From the NCBI GenBank assembly GCA_004335735.1, contig QAXK01000082.1, forward strand, positions 1-23,469: a stretch of DNA of 23,469 nucleotides. Reading direction: 5' to 3'. Every line of letters begins with the position of its first letter. Position 1 is the first letter of the stretch. The translations under genes and the position numbers were made by a program. The notes beneath the pieces are model-generated. The model was not told the DNA's origin. It saw only the letters and a list, made by a program, of their open reading frames with translations, and searched no databases. Below are positions 1 to 10,848 of the stretch, piece by piece. Source of the DNA: Chlorella sp. KRBP. Its lineage: Eukaryota; Chlorophyta; Trebouxiophyceae; Chlorellales; Chlorellaceae.

Positions 1-1045
1 CCTGCCTGCCTGCTTGCCTGACAACCACAACCACCCAACATAAACATCGGCTGGCCAACGTCAAGAGCCCAGCAACTGCAGTGATGCAGCACCTGGCTGC
101 GGGCAATGGAGGCTCGACAGATGGCGTATTGCTGCTGAAGGGTGCAGCGCCAGCGTTACTGCAAAAGGCGCCAGCCAGCAGCGGACTGTGCACAGGGCTG
201 CAGAAATGGCAGCGTGAGCAATACACGGTGCAGCCAGCTCCTCTGACAGTCTTGTGTTTGCTAACAGCCGACGCATCAAACACTGTGAAGCACGACTCTG
301 CAATCTGGGCCTGTCACAGAGTCACAGGACACATCCCACCCCATGGCACCATGCACAGGAAGCACACGGGCAGCTGGTTCCTGCCAGGCTGCAGAGCAAA
401 CGACCGCCCACAAGAGCACCAGCAACTGCCCCACGCCCCTCCCAGCTATCGCAAAAGCAAAAAGCAAAAACCAAGAAACCAGCGCACAGGCAGCTGCGCA
501 CATCCACATGCGGCGGCAACGCACCACTGCTTTCTCGATCGCCTGGGGCCCCCTGACCCACTCTGCCCATGGCCTGGACCCTCGAACTGCATGGGGGCCA
601 GGCAGCACAGGCACATGGCTGATATGCATGTGGGCGACGTCCAATGCGCCCCGCCCGTCCAACCATCTCAAACTCGCAACCAGACGCGACCATTTCAAAA
701 CACCAAATGGCCTGGCGAATCGTCACGGCATATCAGCCGTCACGGCACAACAGCCAATACCAGAGGGTGCCTCAACCCTTCGGCAGCTGATGCTGCCAGC
801 GCCTCGCCTGCCGACACATTTAGCAGGATCCAAACACAGCGCAGAATGGCGGCCAGTTCACAGCGCGCCGCAGGCTGATGCTGTGCTGCACGGTGCAGGA
901 AAGCGCCGCACAGGCACACAGATCCCCTGATGTCCTGAGACACCTCAGAGACACACTTGACGTGTCGCCACACGCTCCCGCTGTCAATACTCAACCTGGA
1001 CCAACATAGAATGCAGCAGCTGCCGCGGCTGTAGGAGTGTCTTGT
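1..1045. other. 3' flank of the GYF gene, no convincing gene
   Basis: This stretch lies immediately downstream of the stop codon of the minus-strand GYF gene and probably holds its 3' UTR. Several overlapping open frames run through it on both strands, the longest on the plus strand at 81-878. None has a recognisable domain, sensible composition (they are rich in His, Gln, Arg, Cys and Pro) or splice-supported extension. I did not find a minus-strand TGTAA motif here, so the poly(A) site may lie outside the window or use a variant signal. Confidence 0.45.
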
Positions 1046-4000
1046 CTACGCCTCTGCAGCAGCATCGCTGCCTGCTGTGGGCGAGGCCTCTGCAGATGCT
1101 GGCTGCGGGGCAGCAGGTGCAGGAGGAGGTGGGGGCTGCTGCCCGGGCTGCGCACTGGGGGCAGCAGCAGCAGCACTCACGGCCGCCAGTGCTGCAGCCT
1201 GCTGCTGCTGCACCTGCATCTGCTGCTGCTGCTGCAGCATGGCTGCAGACTGTGGCGTCATGCTTGCGAGCATCGCGGCCTGCATGTAGAGCTGCTGCTG
1301 CGCCTGCAGCTGCCCAAAGCTGGGGCTGGACACGTTGCTGCCCTGCATGCTCAGGCCGCCGACGAGCGCAGATGCTGCTGCGGCAGAGTCCCCTGGGAAG
1401 CTCTGTGGCCTGCCCATGCCGCTGCTGCTGCTGCTGCGGGGCCCACCCATGTGCGGGCCCACAGAGTGAGGGCCCCCCATGTGCCCACCTGGCCCACCTG
1501 GGTGTGACATGGGGCCCCCAAAGCCTGGGTGGTGGTGGGGGTGGTGATGGCCGCCGCCGCCGCTGCTGCTCCTAGGGCCCTGCATGTGATGCGGCTGCTG
1601 CATGTGATGCATGTGGGGCCCACCTGGGCCGCCTTGCAGCATCATCATCGCGCCGGGGCCCTGCGGGTGGTGGCCGTCCACACTGGCCCGCCGGCTGTTG
1701 GCAGCAGCTGCTGCCAGGGCTGCCTCCATGGGGTGTGGCCCAGCCGCCGCAGCCGGCGTCTGCTGGCCGTTGCTGCTGCTGGCAGAGGGCCTGCGCTGCA
1801 TCACCTCCTGTGCGGCCGCAAGGGACCCCCAGGTGTCGACGCGCTGCGGGACCGCGCCTGCGCGCTGCGCAGCAGCGGGGTCTGGCCCAGCAGGCTGGCC
1901 CGGCTGCCCAGCAGCAGGTTGCGCGCTGTTGTGTGTGCTGGCGGTGCTGGCGGGGCCGTTGTCACCACCAGGGCGGGGGCCATGCTCGCCAGCCTGGCCC
2001 GCTGAAGCGGCGGCAGCCTGCTGCTGCTGCTGCTGGACCTGCTGCTGCTGTGCTGCCTGCTGCTGCAGCGCTGCCATCATCTGCTGCTGTTGCTGCAGGG
2101 CCATGCTTTGGGGGCCCTGCATGAAGGGGCTGACGCCGTGGGCGCCAGCCATTTGAGGCACACCAGGCATCTGCCCCACCTGCTGCATCTGCAGTCCTGC
2201 AGGAATGGCCATCATGCCGGGCCCAATCCCAGCCCCACTGACGGGGACCTGCAGGAGCACCGGTCCCATGCTGCCTGGTGCCTGGGCGAGGATCATCCCC
2301 GCGGGCAGCATCTGCTGCGGCACGACGCCTGCTGCTGACACTGGTGTGCTGGGGACCGCCATGGCCCCCTGCTGCTGCTGCTGCTGTTGGGGGTGCCGCT
2401 CAGAGCCTGGGGTGCTGACGGTGTGCATCAGTGCGTGCAGAGGCTTGAAGTAGTCTGGGGGAGGCGGCAGCTGCTGCTGGCCTGGCGCGGCACGGTGTGT
2501 GGCACACAGCATTGTGGCTGGGCTGAGCCGGTTGTCTCTGTACAAGGCCAGCATATCCTGTGGGGTAGGGAGGGCAACACAGGGCGGGAGGGGGAGGGAC
2601 AGCATACTTGAGAGGCGACCCTTGGAACCCTTGAGGCTGAGAACGATCAATGCATGCTTTGCTGCACGGTGTTGATGCCAGCTGCGAGGTGCACAGGGTG
2701 GCTTTCACCACACGGCATGGAAACGTGATCAGAAGGAAGCATACTTGCGACGTGCACACGCCAACGACTTGGTACATGCCCCAGCAGCAGAGTGTCCACG
2801 CCGGCACAGCTACACACAAACATCTTGACAGGACCAGAGTGTGCAGGCGGAATATTCTCAAAGGTGTTGTGGAGCAGCCGATGGTGCAGGTCACGTTGGA
2901 AAGCTGGTAGTGCTTTTGCAACAGCAGCGGGCGCTGCATCAGCGGTCGCGGCTGCTGCCGTACACAGGCCAAGCCCTAGGGGTTGCATCAGTGGGTAATG
3001 CCACTCTTGCTGTGGCGACGGTGCCCACGTGTAACTAACACTCCCCAAAACAAGTGCACTGGCCTCACCTGAGGGTCGAATGGCCCCTGAATGCTGCTGG
3101 CCTGCTGGCCGTCGCTGCCTGCTGCTGCGTCGGTGCGGATGTACCACACAATCGTGTTGGGCTGCCCTCCTGCGGTGAACAGGGCGTTGGCAACTGCCAG
3201 CGGGTCCACATTAGGGGCCTGGGCGGCTGCGCTGGCTTGGCTGGGCTGCAGCATGGCCAAGCCACCCCCTTGGACAGACACCAACCCTGCAGCTGGCACC
3301 AGCTGTCCATTGGGCAACTGGATGAAGCCGCCAGCAGCACCTGGCCACCCCCCTGGCACCAGCTGTGCGTGCTGCTGCTGCTGCCACTGCTTGCTGGCCG
3401 CAAGCATCTGCTGCTGCTGGTTGCCGGGCTGTCCTGCTTCGCGGGCAGACCCCTCGCCGCCCGGCTGCTCCCCGCCTGCGTTGCCCGACTGCTGCTGCTG
3501 CTGGAGTGCGAGTTGACCGGCCTGCGACAGCACGTTCTGCAGGGGGACTGTCGCCCCGGTGGCTAACTGCTGCACAAGCAGGGTGCTTGGGCCGCTGTCC
3601 CGCCCCCCGGCTGCTGCTGCAGAGGGCCAAGGCACGGGGGCAAAGCCCTGGGAAGCCCCCTCCAGCAGGCAGCTCATAGGCACAAAGGCGCATGAGGGAG
3701 GCACGTCCCTGTTGCCCACAGACGGCCCTGATGCTGCCACGGCAATGGGGGTGGACTCAGTCACCCTCAAGGGCCCCGTGGGTTGCAGGTAGGCCTGATA
3801 CATCTGAAGTCCTGTAAAGGGGCCAGAGAAGGCAGACTCCATGCGCTGCACCCACCAGCTGGTCTGAGGCACGTCGGGCTTGCCCGGCTGCTGCTGCTGG
3901 TGATGGTCCTGCAAGAACAGTAGCGCGGCAGCCTGCACCAGCTGGGGGCTCGGGGGAACGCCAGGCTGGCTTGGGGCAGTGCCAGGCTGGCCCATTGCAA

Positions 4001-6563
4001 AGCCAGGGACACCGCCAGGGGCCCGTGCCTTGCCTGCGGCAGCCTGCTGCTGCAGCTGCCAGCCCTGGCCGTCCGCCGACTGCATCAGCTGCTGCTGGGC
4101 GCCAGACGCGCTCGGTGGCGGCGGCTGCTGCTGCCCCTGCTGCTGCGCGCTGCTGCCGGTGCTGCTGGAGCGGGGCAGCCCACTATCGGCATGGGCCGCC
4201 CCTGGCTGGCCCATGGGATAGCCTGCAAGGCCTGGGTACCCCATCAGGGCCTGGCCAGCAGGTACGACCACAGGCATGCCCCCGCCAGGCATCTGCTGCT
4301 GCTTGAGCCACACGGCCTGAGTCGCCCCCGGTTGAGCCTGCAGAAACGCCATGCTGGCAGCCTGCATCTGCTGCTGCGGGGTCAGGAACTGCGCCTGCTG
4401 CCCCGCCAGCGCCTGTGCCAGCTTCCCGGGCCCCGCCTGCTGGGCTGCCACCGCTGCAGCTGCTGCTGCCCCAGCAAACTGCTGCTGCTGCTGCTGCTGT
4501 TGCATGAGCCCCGCCTGCATCGCTGCAGGGCCGCCCATGTTGGCTGCAAGGATGCTGCGCGAGGCGCTGCCAGGCTGTGACATGGGGCCCATACGGGAGG
4601 CGCCGGCCGCTAAACCCTTGCCCAGCTGGCCAGGGCCAACGCCAGGGTTTTGTGCGCCAGGCTGGCCGGGGAGGCCGGCCGCCCCTGCAGCCGCCAGCAG
4701 GGCCTCCTGCTGCCGCTGCTGCTGCCTGAGGGCCATAGGGTGCTTGAAGCTGGAGCTCTTGGCAGCTGTGGGTGTGGCAGCAGGGCCGTCACTGGGGGCG
4801 GGCCCCGCAGGGGTGCTGCTGCGCGACCTGTTTGCGCCAGACAGCTGGCTGTTGCTGCGGCTGGCCGGCGTGTTCTGCTGCGCGTTCTTGTTGGCAGCGG
4901 CTGCCGCCTTGGCTGCTGCTGCCTTGGCCGCCTTGCCTGCCTTCCCGCCCGGGAGCGGGGGCGTGGGCCCTGCTGCGGCTGGTTTGGGGGCGCCGGCTGC
5001 TGGCCCGTCATTCCAGCCCTTGTTGGGCAGGCCTCGCTGCAGGTCATGTTTATTGACGGCCTGGTACTGCATGCCTGCTGCTATGTGGGCGAGGAGCGTG
5101 CCAAGGGGCTTGAAAAACTTTGCACCGGGCAGCCGCTGCGCGTTGTAGTCGGACGACAGGATGCCGGCGACCTGCAGGAGGGCTGGGTTGCGGCCCGTCT
5201 CCTGTGCCTGGGGCTTGTTGACGCCCTTGGGGGGCTTCCCGCCCAGCAGCCAGTCCATCATCTGGTCTGTGCTGAAGGGACCCAGGCGATCACCTGTGGT
5301 GCAGGGCATGGCAGCAGGCAGGGCACAGTGTGGATCGACTGCATACACAGGGGTGTAGCGCAGCCCGTGACGCACAGCCACCCAAAAAACGCCATCCATG
5401 TTCATAGGGGTGCAGCTGGGAGCAGAAGCTGCCGTGACATGCAACCGAGCCACTAGGATGGAGCGGGTGGATGCTGCTGCTTGACGCAACCATAGCACTG
5501 ATTCCCTCTGGGCAGTGCAGGTGATCAACCATCTGCCAACACCCCCTCCCTGTTGCTGCCCCCACCTCCCACCACAACCCCACCCACCTGACTGCACGAT
5601 CACACGCCACTTGACGTCTGCCTCCTTGCCCGCAAAGCCCTCCCGCTTCAGCAGCGTCAGCAGTGCAGGCTCCCAAGCCTCACTGCCAGGGTGGAGCTCT
5701 GACGGCTCCCCATCATCGCCCGGCCCATCCTGGCCCCCAGCAGCAGCACCAGGGGGCATGAAGGCCCCTGGCATGCCCTGGAGCTGCTGCTGCTGGATGC
5801 CCGCGTGCTGCTCGTGCAGCAGCTGGTTGGGGGGGCCGCCTGGCTGCTGGTTGCCACGCCTGGCAGGTACACCTTGCGGCTGCTGCTGTGCTGCCTGCAT
5901 GCGGTTCTGGCCAGCAGCTTGGGCCTGCCGTTGCTGCATCTGCTGCAGATGCGCCAGCAGGGCGGGGCCCTGCAGGCCCTGCTGCTGCTGGATGCCTGCT
6001 GGGAAGCCGTTCAGGCTGCTTGTTGCTGCAGCGGCGGCAGCGGCAGCAGCTGCAGCAGCGAGGGAAGCGCGCTGGTCCATTGCGCGTGTGACATCAGGGC
6101 CCCCGTTGCCGAGTGTGGGGCCGCCTGCAGGGGCCTGTGTGTGGTTGGTGGGTCCCCCGGGACCTGCTGGGGCACGGCTGCCTTTGGGAGGGGGCGCCCC
6201 CTGAGGTGTTGCTGGGCCCTCGTCACTGACCCCGCCCTTGCCCAGCTTCAGTGGTATGTACTGGATGCCGGCTGCTGCGTTCTCCAACAGCTTCTCCAGG
6301 GGCTGGAAGTGGCTGATCACTGCGCTGTTGGGCACCAGGTTTGCGTCCTGTGCATGCACTCCAAGGCACTTGAGGTCTCGAGGCAAGGCAGCCTCGCCAC
6401 ACCACCTGCTCATGGTGTTGGCATCAAAGGGGCCCTGCAGCTGTCCCTGCAAGTCCTGGTAGTACCACTTCGGCGCCTCTGAGGAGGGCATGCCAGCCGT
6501 GAAAAGGCGCACATGTGGCACTATGGCCTCGTTTGGGCCCGTGCTTGACCGTATGGAGCTCAT
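1046..6563 (-). CDS. Gln-rich protein with four divergent GYF domains
   Basis: Three exons on the minus strand: 6563-5588, 5293-3069 and 2557-1046, coding length 4713 nt, about 1570 residues. Introns are 5294-5587 (phase 1) and 2558-3068 (phase 0), both GT...AG. GYF domains bind proline-rich peptides and act as adaptors in mRNA and translation control. Domain 1 is residues ~33-105 (WYYQD, QGPF at 43-46, W54, then FQPL...AAGIQY). Domain 2 is ~318-404 (LGPF at 329-332, MMDW, FFKPLG...AAGMQY). Domain 3 is ~803-890 (SWWVQ, SGPF, F-V-P-M). Domain 4 is ~1041-1114 (VWYI, QGPF, YFKPL). Intron 1 interrupts domain 2 and intron 2 interrupts domain 4, and the joins restore each domain. Linkers and the ~450-residue tail are rich in Gln, Ala, Pro, Gly and Met, with a His/Gly-rich patch in the tail. 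There is no transit peptide, so it is probably cytoplasmic or nuclear. Specific partners cannot be told from the sequence. Confidence 0.85.
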
Positions 6564-7280
6564 TGAGCGCTGTTCAACTTCTGATTGAAGGCTCGCGGAG
6601 GCCTGTTGGCAGCAGCGAGGGGTGGTCAGCTCAGCGACCTTTTAGGGGAATGTTTTGAGGTAAGAAATGTATAGTTTCAGGGTCCGAAACGCGTCTGCAG
6701 GTGTGCACAGCCCTCTGCAACAAGGCTTACCTTGCAAAGCTCACTGCGCAGCACCCTTGGTGGGCAAAGCCAGGCCCAGCAGGTTCAACATTGAGACGAT
6801 GTAACGCGTGGTATCTGGTCAGTGCACAAGCGCTGTGCGAGTTGCTGCTTCGGCAGGGGGTCCACACAAGTACTCAGACAAGACTCCAGACGCCAGCACG
6901 CTATGTTGAGAGCGTATGATCTGATAAGATGCAATGATCTAAACACTTAACGAGGCAAGCCGGGCAAGCCAAGTGACAAGTGAAGTTGGCAGTGCATCGG
7001 AGCCAACAAAAAAAGGGACACCAGCTCGACTGAGCTTGATTGAAAACTGCCTGAAGGCCTGTTCCACAACCGCCTGGCGGGCACCAGGCGTGTCGAAGCC
7101 AGAGCGCTTGAAACCTGCTGCAGGGGCTGCTGATTGGTGGAGCTCGCTCTGCGTCTGATACGGCCTTTGAAAATCATCAAAATCATATGATTCGTTTTGT
7201 GTGAGCTGCATTCACAACAGCCCCCGCACTTCGCGTTCAAGCAGAGTCAGCCAGATCACATTCTGCTTTCACAACCGCAC
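6564..7280. promoter_or_regulatory. Divergent promoter region between GYF and uL3m genes
   Basis: The 717-bp gap separates two start codons that point away from each other, so both promoters and 5' UTRs must lie here. It is more AT-rich near the uL3m start. I see no clear TATA box for either gene. A perfect 7-bp inverted repeat lies at 7071-7090 (listed separately). Transcription start sites cannot be placed from sequence alone. Confidence 0.55.
7071..7090. repeat. Short perfect inverted repeat in the divergent promoter
   Basis: CGCCTGG (7071-7077) is separated by six bases from its exact reverse complement CCAGGCG (7084-7090). It could be a dyad binding site for a dimeric regulator or a small hairpin in the uL3m 5' leader. 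At this size chance is also possible. Confidence 0.4.
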
Positions 7281-7515
7281 ATGCGCAGATGTATCTCAAC
7301 ATGGTTGTTAGGGCGACCTTTATGCCCATCTGCCCAAACCAGCTCAGCACTTCAGCAGACAGAATGCTTGCTTAGCATACAACGTCAGCAGCTGCACTGC
7401 TGCCAGCCTGTGCACGAACAGAGCACAACAAGCATAGAGTGCCATGCTGATGCTGGAGACTTTGCACAGCAGCATGCGTTTTTCTCACAACAGTACAGGT
7501 CTCAGCAGCGACAGG

Positions 7516-7572
<57 letters not shown>

Positions 7573-10455
7573 GTTGGCCAGCACACCACAGCCAACACCT
7601 CAAGGGTGGACAGCCCCTGCAGGAGTGGCAGCAGCAGTCGCAGCAACAGCAGCAACACCGGAGCTTCCTGCAGCAGCTGCAGCACCAGGGCTCATACCAG
7701 CTGCAGCCCTGGCGGTGCTTCAGTGCAAGGCCGCAGGTCAACCCCTCTATGCCTCCTGAGCTTGCCAACATCATCGCAGAGCATGCTGCCATGAAACCCG
7801 AGAGGCCGCAAGCACCACTCCTGGAACCTCGCCCCTTGACCTTCGAGTCCCGTCGCAGTGGCGTCATAGCTATCAAGGCAGGAATGATGCAGGACTGGGA
7901 CGAATTTGGAGTAAGGGTTCCCCTGACTGTGCTGTGGGTCGACGAGTGCATGGTAAGTGCCAACTGCAGGCTACAGATGCGCGCACAATGCGTCGCCGCT
8001 ACATGCCTAGCAACAGAACAGTGCAGCCACCGCCCTGGCATGCAGCTGCAAACAGCCCGGAGTCCTATTCAAAGCGTTATGCACTGCTGCTGTGCTCGAT
8101 TTAAGTGACAGAGCAAGCAGCCCCTTCGCCTCTGTTGTGGCCCTGCTTGTAGTTTGTGCTACAGCCTGTGTCGTTGCTCACTGCTGTATGATGTGTCGGG
8201 CATTGCAAACTGCAGGTCGTGCGCCACAAACACCAAGAGCGTGATGGAGTGACGTCGCTGGTGCTGGCGTGTGGCTCTAAAAAGCCCAAGCAGCTGCACC
8301 CTAGACAGCTGGGCGAGTTCCAGGTAGGCGCACTCAGCCAGAAGTGCATATGCCACTGTTACAACATTGACCCACCTTCTGGCCACACTCCGCCCTATGT
8401 GAAACAACAGCACCCCCAGGATGTAACACAGCCAATGCCCGCTGGGAGCCGACAGAAAGCCATGTATCACTCCCCGATGCGCCACGTCATGCCCAGTCAC
8501 TCCATGATCTGGTTTGCCATGTTGTGTCCTGTCCTGCCCTGCCCCCTGTCTCTTGTTACTGCCAGGCTGCTGGGCTGCCCCTGAAGCGCAAGCTGTGGGA
8601 GTGCAGGGTTTCAGATGATGCAGTCATGCCTGCAGGCACACTCATCGGTGCTGCACATTTTAAGGCTGGCCAGTACCTTGACATCACAGGTGGGCTTCCA
8701 GCTGCATACTGCAGCACGCAACATTCCAGGCCCATCTTTGCTTTGCTCCTGCAAGCAGTAACCAAGCAGCTGTCAGCAAGCCAAAATGCAAAACACCCCC
8801 TCAAGCCAGCATAAGGAACCGGAGCGTTGCCGACTGAAACGTTGCTGGCAGCACAGGTGCGACATGAAAGTTCTGCAAGTAGTGTCAACACCGTCTGTAA
8901 ATGTCCCCCGGGCAGGTCCCAAGCACCGTGCATTGTTATTGTGGTAGTGCGCTGCGGCTTGCGGCGTGCTGCACCTCTGGCTAACCAAGCACTGTACTGC
9001 TTTTGGGCCACGCCTTGCAGGCACAACCAAGGGCAAGGGCTTTGCTGGAGTCATGAAGCGCTGGAACTTCGCAGGCCAGAACGCAACACACGGCAACACC
9101 AAGCACCACAGGTGCGGGCAGGCAATGCGCAAGGCCATCACAGCGGCGCACGCAAGCTGCCGTTGTATGGTGCAGGGCTAGAAGCTAGCCTACAAACAAT
9201 GCACTTGTATCATACTTTGCAGCGTCACTGCATGTTGCTGTGATGTGGCAGAGCACACAGTCGCAAGCCACTGCGGCATGTCATGTCTTACCTGCTTGTC
9301 ATGTCTTACCTGCTTGCTCGCAGGGCTCCAGGCAGTATAGGAGGCAGGACAGACCCTGGCAGGGTCTGGAAGGGCAAGAAAATGCCGGGCCGCCTGGGAG
9401 GCGAGACCAAGACCTTCAAGAACATCTGGCTGTACAAGGTGGGGGCCTGTTTCATTCTTGTTACAGGGTGGGTGCACTTGGTGGCAACACATGTCCCTGG
9501 TGTGCTTTGGTGCTGCCTGCCTCGTGTTGTTGTGGCGTGGGCCCTGCTCACATATGTGGTGGTTGTCACGTGACCATAAGTGCACGTATGCCTGTGCGAC
9601 GTCATGCATGCTGTGCATGCTCTGTGCTGCAGGTGGACCCGGAGCGCAACCTGCTGTTTGTGCGCGGCCAGGTCCCAGGCCCGCAGGGCAGCTTTGTGCT
9701 GGTGCGGGATGCGTTCCGGTGGAAATGGATGCAGCGGCAGGCTGCCGAGCTGCCCTTCCCGACGCACATTGGAGAGCTGCCGCCGGTGTCTGTGGCCAAG
9801 CGGGACGGAGGGGACCCCTACAGGGTGAGTCACTGTGCTGTTCTTGGCCTCGCGGGGTGGTTTGTCCACGTGACCGTCATGATCTGCGGTTGCGGCAATG
9901 CAGTTGCTGCAGGAAAGCGGTGGAGAATCGCGGGGTCTGGTGTCGCCGTGATGTCAACCTGCAGAGTTGTTGTGCACAGCGCCACCCACAGGCTGGCCTC
10001 TTGCGGGCTGTGCATTGATCAGCGCATGCCCTCGGCTGCAAGCTTTGGGTCACGCATGCAGCTGGCATAGTACCTGCACTGTGCAAGCATTACGCATGAT
10101 GGCCCTGTACTGTTGCGCTCTGTCCTGTACGTCTCATGGTCGGCAACCCACTGTCACAACCGGGTTGTGGCAAGGCAGCTGGGCGTGAAGCATGTGTTTA
10201 CCTGCACTTGTGTGTTCACACGGGAAGTGTGTTGCATCTGAAGCATCTGTGAAGCATGATTGAAGCACGCTTCTGGGAGTGTCAGTTACTCAAGGGCATG
10301 ATCACCACGGTAAGAGTGGCATCGCCCACCGGGGTACAGGGTCATTGCACAGAAGGGGACTTTGGCTTATCTGCACTCGTGTGTGTGCTGCATCTGCCCT
10401 GCAGGTGTACCGGGAGGACATTGGCTACTTTGAGGCAAACTGGAAGGGTGACTAA
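7281..10455 (+). CDS. Mitochondrial large-subunit ribosomal protein uL3m
   Basis: Seven exons: 7281-7952, 8216-8323, 8566-8689, 9021-9111, 9324-9438, 9633-9824 and 10405-10455, totalling 1353 nt, 450 residues. All borders are GT...AG and all phases match. The product is the bacterial-type L3 protein that helps shape the peptidyl-transferase region of the large subunit. Recognisable family segments are SGVIAIKAGM (from ~192), KKPKQL, LPLKRKLWE, AGQYLDITG, TKGKGFAGVMKRWNF, THGNTKHHRAPGSIG and GRVWKGKKMPGRLG. It resembles the plant mitochondrial copy more than the plastid one. The start ATG gives MRRCISTWLLGRPLC, rich in Arg and Ser with no acid, as in mitochondrial targeting peptides. The N-terminal extension of about 190 residues before the L3 core is long and carries an 18-residue poly-Gln run (80-97). 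The last exon encodes only 16 residues plus stop. Confidence 0.93.
7518..7571 (+). repeat. (CAG)18 microsatellite coding poly-Gln in uL3m
   Basis: Eighteen uninterrupted CAG triplets, read in frame as glutamine residues 80-97 of the uL3m N-terminal extension. Further Gln-rich sequence with mixed CAG/CAA codons follows downstream (7621-7680). The pure run should be length-variable between strains. Confidence 0.95.
9281..9316 (+). repeat. 18-bp perfect tandem duplication beside a 3' splice site
   Basis: The unit TCATGTCTTACCTGCTTG occurs twice head to tail (9281-9298 and 9299-9316), ending 7 nt before the start of uL3m exon 5 at 9324. Each unit holds a CTTAC element that could be a branch point, so the duplication may double the branch-point region. 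Confidence 0.9.
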
Positions 10456-10843
10456 CTGCTCAGCTAGCTGCAGGCTTGTTGGGGGCGTCCAGTGTGTGCC
10501 ACTGCAGGCACGGTTCTTAGTTGGCCGCCTTAGGGGGCGTGCAGTAAGTCTGGTGTATGTCAGTCCTGTCAAGCTTTGCTGACTTGGTGCAGGGCCCCCT
10601 GCCGGCATGCTTCAGGGCCAAGCTTGTGTTCTGGTGTTAGCAGCAGGCTTGTGCCTGCAGGCATTCGGAACCATGTTGATGTGTCAGCGCACACTTCGGT
10701 GGGCTTGTCAGGTCTGGTGATGCGCTGCAAAGTGCTGCAGACTTCAGCACCACACGGCGTTGGATGCAGCTTGGGTACCCCAGTGAGGCCCTGCACATGA
10801 CAACTGACGCCTTGCTGTGCTGCTGTTGCTGTGCAGCCAATTA

Positions 10844-10848
10844 TGTAA
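10844..10848 (+). terminator. Candidate UGUAA poly(A) signal of the uL3m gene
   Basis: TGTAA lies about 390 nt after the uL3m stop codon. UGUAA is the common poly(A) signal of green algae, with cleavage usually 10-20 nt downstream. It is the first such motif I found after the stop. Confidence 0.55.

Noticed and set aside
81..878. 265-codon open frame on the plus strand near the left edge
   Set aside because: It overlaps other open frames on both strands, has low-complexity His/Gln/Pro/Arg/Cys composition and no domain, and is better explained as 3' flank of the GYF gene.
4351..5148. Long plus-strand open frame opposite the GYF gene
   Set aside because: It is a Cys/Ala-rich mirror of the CAG/GCA-rich coding strand. 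CTG runs rarely give stops, so long antisense frames are expected here.
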